Of a DNA stretch of 61,382 nt, positions 54,801-61,382 are shown one piece after another. Numbering within the stretch: position 1 is the first letter of the stretch; the number at the start of each line of letters is the position of its first letter. Source of the stretch: Planctomycetota bacterium (lineage in GTDB: Bacteria; Planctomycetota; Phycisphaerae; UBA1845; UTPLA1); contig QEVG01000031.1 in NCBI GenBank assembly GCA_003576905.1, positions 1 to 61,382 on the forward strand, in the 5' to 3' direction. A program made the position numbers and the translations under genes. The notes beneath the pieces were generated by a model. That model was not told where the DNA came from, made no database searches, and was given only the letters and a program-made list of their open reading frames with translations.

Positions 54801-56986
54801 TCTACGTCAACTCGAACGGCAACATCACCTTCGGGTCGAGCGACGGCGACTATACCGAGAGCCTTGCCGAGCACTTCGGCAAGCCGCGGGTGGCGGCGCT
54901 CTGGGACGACCTGAACCCCAGCGTGGGCGGACAGGTGAGCTGGAGACAGCTCGGCGACCGCGTGGCCGTGACCTGGCTGAACGTCCCCGAGCACAGCACC
55001 AGCAACCAGAACAGCTTCCAGATCGAGTTGTACTTCGACGGGACGATCCATATCAGCTACCTGAGCATCGCGGCCGCAGACGGCCTTGCAGGGCTTTCGG
55101 CGGGTACGGGACTCTCGCCGGACTTCTTCGAGTCCGACCTGTCCGCGCTGGGCGACTGCGGTCCGCGACCGCCTTCGGTTTCGGGCAGTTCGGTCACGTG
55201 CCCCGAGGACACCGAAATCACCATTACGCTGAACGCGACGGATGACGGCACGCCGAATCCGCTGTCGTTCATCATCGTTTCGCTGCCGACATATGAGCTG
55301 CGCGACGCGGCGAATGATCATGTGATTGCGCCGGGGGACTTGCCCTATACGCTTGGGGCCAATGGAAACCAGGTGAAATATCTGCCGTCGGGCGGTTATT
55401 TCGGCCCCGATTCGTTCCAGTTCAAGGCGAATGACGGCGGAACGCCCCCGGACGGCGGGGTTTCCATCGTTGCGACGGTCTCAATCACGGTCGAGCCGAC
55501 GTTGTCGCTTCCCTTTTTGGACGATTTCCCGACGACGACCTTCGACAGTCTGAAGTGGTCGCTGGTTGATAACGCCACGATTGACTCCGGCGGAATCAAC
55601 CCGCCAAGCGCACCGTACGCGGCGCGCTTCAACGGCAACCCGGACGGCTCGGATGAGATCCGCACCCACCTGATCAACCTGCAAGGCGCCGGAGCGGTCC
55701 GGCTCCGCTATGGCTGGCAGATCAAGGGGTCGGGAGAAAGCCCCGACGCCGGCGATGACCTGTTTGTCGAGTATCTCGACGGCAACGGAACATGGCAGGT
55801 ACTCCGGCAACACCTGGGCTCCGGTCCGGACATGACCACGTTCACCATTGAGGAACTCTTCCTGCCGCCGCCAGCGCTGCATGCGGGCTTCCGACTGCGG
55901 TTCCGAAATACGGCGACTTCGGGAGCGTTTGACGACTGGTTCGTGGATAACGTCACATTGGAGTCGGCCAACGCGCCCACTGCGCAGGACGATTCGGTGT
56001 ACACAGCCGAGAATCACCTCACGTATGTGACGTTTTCGGCCAGCGATCCCAATATGGACCCGCTGACTTATCGCATTATGACATTGCCCGCGAACGGTAC
56101 CCTCCGAGATCCGAACGGGGCCAACATTCTGAGCGCGCCTTATGAGCTCCTGGGCGGCGGAAATATCGTTCGATACACGCCGGACATGGGATACGCGGGG
56201 CCGGACAGCTTTGAATTCCTGGCTTCCGACGGAGTTCATGATTCGAACATCGCGTCGATTTCCGTCACGGTGGGCGGGGCGCAGCCGGTCCATGTGTTCA
56301 ATTTCGACACCGATCCGGGCTGGACGACGATGGGTCAGTGGGCGTTCGGGCAGCCGACCGGCGGCGGTACGCACAATTTCGATCCATCGAGCGGGTTCAC
56401 CGGTCAGAACGTTTATGGATACAACCTGAACGGCGATTACCCGAACAGCCTCAGCCCGGTGCAGTACCTGACGACGACGCCGCTGGACTGCTCGACGCTG
56501 TCGGGCGGGACGCTTCGGTTCCGCCGCTGGCTGGGCATCGAGTCATCGACGTATGACCATGCGAACCTCCAGATCTCCACGAACGGTGTCAACTGGACGA
56601 CACTGTGGGATCACAGCGGCGCGTCGATCAGTGAATCGGCGTGGTCGCTCCAGACGTTTGACATTTCAGCAATCGCCGACGGCAAGCCGACGGTGTACCT
56701 GCGATGGGGCATGGGAACGACGGACGGCTCCGTAACCTATCCGGGGTGGAACATCGACGATGTAGAGATTCTCGGCATGGTGCCGGGGATCTGTGCCGGC
56801 GGTATCTATGGTGATGTTGACGGCGACGGAACCGTTAACTCGCTCGACATGGGACGATTTAACATGGTTCTGTTGAATCCGGGCGGCGTGACGGCGCAGG
56901 AGAGGTGCGCGGCGGACGTACATGCCGATGGCATCATCGACTTTGTTGATATGGGCGAGTTTACGGAACTGCTCCTGCAGAACTGA
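51854..56986 (+). CDS. Secreted multidomain subtilisin-like (S8) protease with dockerin-like C-terminus
   Basis: A 1710-residue protein; ATG 51854 (AAAGGAAT upstream) gives a signal peptide. A propeptide-like region of about 230 residues precedes the S8 domain. The triad is Asp270 (VLVYDGGTGF), His296 (DHATHVAGTVGG) and Ser498 (CGTSMSSPTVCG). HATHV replaces the usual HGTHV. A P-domain-like region (SLSQGESLNVLVAVNPGDSG) and several beta-sandwich modules follow: a fibronectin-like one, an EGNTKY-type nidogen-like one near 1000, and two Ig/cadherin-like modules. The C-terminus (GDVDGDGTVNSLDMGRFN and DVHADGIIDFVDMGEF) is a pair of EF-hand-like calcium loops of the dockerin I kind. It probably degrades extracellular proteins. 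A strong terminator follows. Confidence 0.85.
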   Translation: MSKVLLPRLRAALAIAVSIIGFTVEGLHADLRLQSGTVTLEKSDSSQAAEKVSQLAQGRAAGSHIVVQFDAPVSIEDRTKLEANGLRLLDYLADNAYFAATDASRLNAAEIGQVRSLRSVAQIEVEWKLHPLINQGVVPTWAAVTPIPTPEEGRKEAPSAKELEAARNPVVGAYVRFHSDVDLYTQGVHLARQYGANVRDYLRTVNGLVIELPFETISALAAEDSVQWIEPALPKLSECNAENRTITGADIVQAAPYNLSGSGVAVLVYDGGTGFSTHQDFGGRHTNGDTDSVSDHATHVAGTVGGSGVASGGVEKGMAPGVTIWGYGFEYDGSGTFLYTNPGDIEADYGEAINVHGCDISNNSIGTNTEPNGFPCSYQGDYGLTSMVIDSIVRGSLGAPFRVVWANGNERQGSRCDVEGYGDYYSTAPPAGSKNHIAVGALNANDDSMTSFSSWGPVDDGRIKPDVSGPGCENGGDGGVRSCASSGTTAYSVKCGTSMSSPTVCGLSALLLQDYRAQYPGNPDFHNATLKMFLAHTAVDLGNPGPDYQFGYGSVRIQPAIDFMRSGNFLEGSLSQGESLNVLVAVNPGDSGLRVTLAWDDFPATPNANPVLVNDLDLVVFDPSNNQRFPWTLNPLSPSSPAVQTQVDRVNNVEQVFVANPPPGVYRVEVRGFNVPQGPQTFSLGASPILLNCSSQGVIAMDRNKYACAATVTLRVIDCDLNTDDNVVETVSVNVASSSEPGGETVLLTESGAETATFLGTIDIATADAAGVLLVANGDTVTAAYLDADDGIGGINVLVTDTATVDCAPPVISNVQTTAIAARNATITFTTNEPATGTIRYGLTCGALGSTQSSGGSNLSHSITLNGLQDNTTYHFAVDAVDEAGNAATDDNGGPCYSFTTPEVPEQFTELFDGGDNDLDNVSLTFIPNGSNDFYAACATPIIAFPTDPTGGTVLSLSDDGNANVSLTGGAQVWIYGTAYSNFYVNSNGNITFGSSDGDYTESLAEHFGKPRVAALWDDLNPSVGGQVSWRQLGDRVAVTWLNVPEHSTSNQNSFQIELYFDGTIHISYLSIAAADGLAGLSAGTGLSPDFFESDLSALGDCGPRPPSVSGSSVTCPEDTEITITLNATDDGTPNPLSFIIVSLPTYELRDAANDHVIAPGDLPYTLGANGNQVKYLPSGGYFGPDSFQFKANDGGTPPDGGVSIVATVSITVEPTLSLPFLDDFPTTTFDSLKWSLVDNATIDSGGINPPSAPYAARFNGNPDGSDEIRTHLINLQGAGAVRLRYGWQIKGSGESPDAGDDLFVEYLDGNGTWQVLRQHLGSGPDMTTFTIEELFLPPPALHAGFRLRFRNTATSGAFDDWFVDNVTLESANAPTAQDDSVYTAENHLTYVTFSASDPNMDPLTYRIMTLPANGTLRDPNGANILSAPYELLGGGNIVRYTPDMGYAGPDSFEFLASDGVHDSNIASISVTVGGAQPVHVFNFDTDPGWTTMGQWAFGQPTGGGTHNFDPSSGFTGQNVYGYNLNGDYPNSLSPVQYLTTTPLDCSTLSGGTLRFRRWLGIESSTYDHANLQISTNGVNWTTLWDHSGASISESAWSLQTFDISAIADGKPTVYLRWGMGTTDGSVTYPGWNIDDVEILGMVPGICAGGIYGDVDGDGTVNSLDMGRFNMVLLNPGGVTAQERCAADVHADGIIDFVDMGEFTELLLQN

Positions 56987-57046
56987 GTCCGCTCGCGGAT
57001 GTGAGCGTGTTCGGCGGCAGTCGGCGTGTACAGACCGGGGAAACAC

Positions 57047-57084
57047 GTGCGCCGCGGCGGGTATTGCCTCCGCGGCGCACTTTT
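57047..57084 (+). terminator. Strong intrinsic terminator after the subtilase gene
   Basis: GTGCGCCGCGG (57047-57057) and CCGCGGCGCAC (57070-57080) form a perfect 11-bp stem followed by TTTT. It lies 60 bp after the stop codon. Confidence 0.9.
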
Positions 57085-57169
57085 CTGGCCGGGCGAGAGA
57101 CACCTGTCCACGCTGCAATCATCAGGCGAAGCCGTTGATTCTCGGATCGGGGCGGCGAACCACGGCGGC

Positions 57170-57199
57170 TTGACCTCGGCGGAAGCACCGCAGTATACT
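57170..57199 (+). promoter_or_regulatory. Promoter of the PEP-CTERM gene
   Basis: TTGACC (57170-57175) and TATACT (57194-57199) are separated by 18 bp, giving a leader of about 45 bases before ATG 57251. Confidence 0.7.
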
Positions 57200-57250
57200 T
57201 CTGCCGCAGGAGGGCAATGGGTGGGAGCTTGCGAGGGGAGTGAAAGAATC

Positions 57251-57919
57251 ATGCGTACGAAATCCCAAATCATGCGATCCTTTTTTCTCGGGCTTGTGCT
57301 GATGTTCGGCGTGACCACCGGGGCGCGGGCCAGCATTGTTCTCGGACAGGTGGACGATTTCGAGGACGGCACGATCATGAGCTGGTTCGGGGGGGCGACG
57401 CAGGTCAATGTCGCCGACGGCGGGCCACTCGGACTCGGTGACAATTACATGAGCGTGACTTCCAACGGTCTCAACGGGCCGGGAAGCCGCCTCGCGACCT
57501 ACAACGAGGTTCAATGGTCGGGCGATTACACTGCCGCCGGCGTGACGGGCATCACGGTTGACCTCAAGAACTTCGGGACGGAAGACCTCAGCATGCGGCT
57601 CTTCCTGCTGAACGGCGACGGCGGAAACTTCACGACAAACGTGGCGGTTTCGCTGCCGGCGGACGGGCAATGGCACACCCTTTATTTTGGAATGACCGCG
57701 GCTGACCTGATTACCGTCGATGGCGGCTGGGATTTGGACCTGACGTTGTCCAACCTGCCCCGGCTGATGATTCGCCACCAGCCGGGGGAGCCGGCGGGGA
57801 TCGGCGCGCCGCCCCCCATTGCGACCACGGTGGGATTCGACAATATCACAGCCGTGCCCGAGCCGGGCACACTGGCGCTTCTGGCGATCGGGCTGGCCAC
57901 GCTTCGACGTCGGCGCTGA
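57251..57919 (+). CDS. PEP-CTERM sorted exported protein
   Basis: A 222-residue protein with a signal peptide (RSFFLGLVLMFGVTTGARA) and a C-terminal PEP-CTERM signal: VPEPGTLALLAIGLATLRRRR, that is, PEP, a short hydrophobic helix and an Arg tail. An exosortase would cut there and attach the protein to the envelope; no exosortase gene is in this window. The middle is a beta-rich, carbohydrate-binding-module-like sequence (DDFEDGTIMSWFGGATQVNV). The open frame from 57026 is longer, but ATG 57251 has the promoter and ribosome binding site. Function beyond surface display is unknown. Confidence 0.85.
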   Translation: MRTKSQIMRSFFLGLVLMFGVTTGARASIVLGQVDDFEDGTIMSWFGGATQVNVADGGPLGLGDNYMSVTSNGLNGPGSRLATYNEVQWSGDYTAAGVTGITVDLKNFGTEDLSMRLFLLNGDGGNFTTNVAVSLPADGQWHTLYFGMTAADLITVDGGWDLDLTLSNLPRLMIRHQPGEPAGIGAPPPIATTVGFDNITAVPEPGTLALLAIGLATLRRRR

Positions 57920-57952
57920 TCACGTTTCAAGAATTTCTGGGGCGGAATGACG

Positions 57953-57976
57953 AGGCCGCCGCTGGCGGCCTTTATT
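57953..57976 (+). terminator. Intrinsic terminator after the PEP-CTERM gene
   Basis: AGGCCGCC (57953-57960) and GGCGGCCT (57964-57971) form an 8-bp stem with a GCT loop, followed by TTATTCTAG. It lies 33 bp after the stop codon. The convergent ferredoxin gene ends nearby at 58008. Confidence 0.8.
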
Positions 57977-58007
57977 CTAGATGTTGCTCTCACCGCGGCA
58001 CCTGCGA

Positions 58008-58334
58008 TCAGAAAGTATTCTTCCTATCCGATTTCAAGTAGTCCCCGCGCGCGGCGGCGTACTCCTCGGCGGTGGCCGGGAGGCCCTCGATCGGGGCCGG
58101 AGGCGGGGGTGCGCCAGATTCGTTGAGGTCGTGAAATGCCGTCGGGGTGTCTGTTTCCGCGGCGACCCTTTCGTGGATGCGCTTGAGGATCGGGATACAC
58201 CATCCGCACCCGGTCCCGGCGCCGAGGCAATTTGACATCTGCGAGGCCTTGCGCGGGCGTTCCCTGCGTACGTAATTGACGAGTTTCCGCAGGGAAACGT
58301 GGTAGCAATAGCAGATCTTGTCATCGAGATTCAT
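58008..58334 (-). CDS. Bfd-like [2Fe-2S] protein (bacterioferritin-associated ferredoxin family)
   Basis: A 108-residue protein with Bfd-type iron-sulfur ligands: Cys8 and Cys10 (ICYCYHVS), Cys43 and Cys46 (GTGCGWC). The extra Cys36 lies in SNCLGAG. The C-terminal half is a variable Pro/Ala tail. I chose the ATG at 58334 because family members begin just before the CxC pair; the Met at 58346 is the alternative. Bfd reduces bacterioferritin to release iron; related domains occur in nitrite reductase and NifU. It is divergent from aconitase, an iron-sulfur enzyme, but no shared operator was recognised. Confidence 0.75.
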   Translation of the reverse strand: MNLDDKICYCYHVSLRKLVNYVRRERPRKASQMSNCLGAGTGCGWCIPILKRIHERVAAETDTPTAFHDLNESGAPPPPAPIEGLPATAEEYAAARGDYLKSDRKNTF

Positions 58335-58371
58335 GCCGAAGGCCATTGTAGCGTGGCGGGCCCGATGCAGC

Positions 58372-58399
58372 TTAACCTCGGGGCCGGGACGGATATAAT
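58372..58399 (+). promoter_or_regulatory. Promoter of the aconitase gene
   Basis: TTAACC (58372-58377) and a perfect TATAAT (58394-58399) are 16 bp apart. The leader would be about 78 bases to ATG 58484. Confidence 0.6.
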
Positions 58400-58483
58400 C
58401 AGTCCGGCCGCCAGGCCGGCGGAGCGAAGCGAAATCGCGGCGCCGGGGGCGGTCTGCCAACGAACGAAGGGCGTAAGGGAAAC

Positions 58484-61195
<2,712 letters not shown>

Positions 61196-61382
61196 TCGCG
61201 TCGCGTGCCCCGGCGCGTCTGGTGAATAGGGATGCTGTTCGCGGGGGGGCCTTGGTGGCAGTTCGAATCAGCTTCCGGGCGAACGGAGAGGGAGGGATTC
61301 GCTCTGCCTCGTTTGGCCAACCTCTTCCGAATCCTGACTTTATCGCCGAACCTCCGGAGCGACAACGACTTCGCTCGTCTCG

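Overview
The window is GC-rich chromosomal DNA with long ORFs in G/C-ending codons, densely packed on both strands. It most likely comes from a member of the Planctomycetota (a Phycisphaerae-like lineage or environmental relative). This is inferred from a PEP-CTERM protein, a subtilase ending in a dockerin-like EF-hand module, a TMTC-like membrane-TPR protein, DUF4846, DUF362 and DUF502 proteins, many lipoproteins, and two adjacent clpP genes behind tig. No phage, insertion sequence, integrase or CRISPR array was seen; it reads as core and accessory chromosome.

Layout. 0.3-2.8 kb: AraC-type regulator and an exported serine beta-lactamase-like hydrolase (minus). 3.2-7.3 kb: glycogen-synthase-like glycosyltransferase, acyl-CoA ligase, PilZ protein. 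7.4-12.6 kb: metzincin lipoprotein diverging from a homocysteine-methyltransferase homologue without its zinc cysteines, then an exported HEAT protein containing a receiver-like domain. 12.7-17 kb: lipoprotein/TPR/DUF4846 cluster, a helical lipoprotein and an exported coiled-coil protein. 17.4-21 kb: a 1187-residue Tyr/Asp-rich beta-helix repeat protein with a Cys-Gly/TM/Arg tail and a strong terminator. 21.4-27.8 kb: DUF362, SixA, then a tightly coupled run CHAD - Ppx/GppA-HD - thymidylate-kinase-like - thymidylate-kinase-like. 27.8-32.7 kb: DUF502 protein, a membrane coiled-coil protein with a DnaJ-type zinc knuckle, a Tat-exported flavoprotein. 32.7-37 kb: tRNA-Gly(GCC), trigger factor, two ClpPs and a translationally coupled lipoprotein. 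37.6-47.1 kb: a double-FHA coiled-coil protein followed by a 2206-residue coiled-coil protein with two membrane segments. 47.1-51.6 kb: GT4 glycosyltransferase, an orphan mraZ with its operator boxes, TMTC-like protein. 51.9-61.2 kb: multidomain subtilase, PEP-CTERM protein, Bfd-like ferredoxin and aconitase.

How genes may work together. Trigger factor and the ClpP pair form a protein-quality block. SixA, CHAD and Ppx/GppA point to phosphohistidine and polyphosphate metabolism; the two overlapping kinase-like genes, one with an altered Walker A lysine, are the unexplained part. The FHA/coiled-coil pair looks like a large envelope-anchored scaffold. These two modules are the best candidates for undescribed systems. 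All functional statements rest on motif recognition by eye; no database search was possible.
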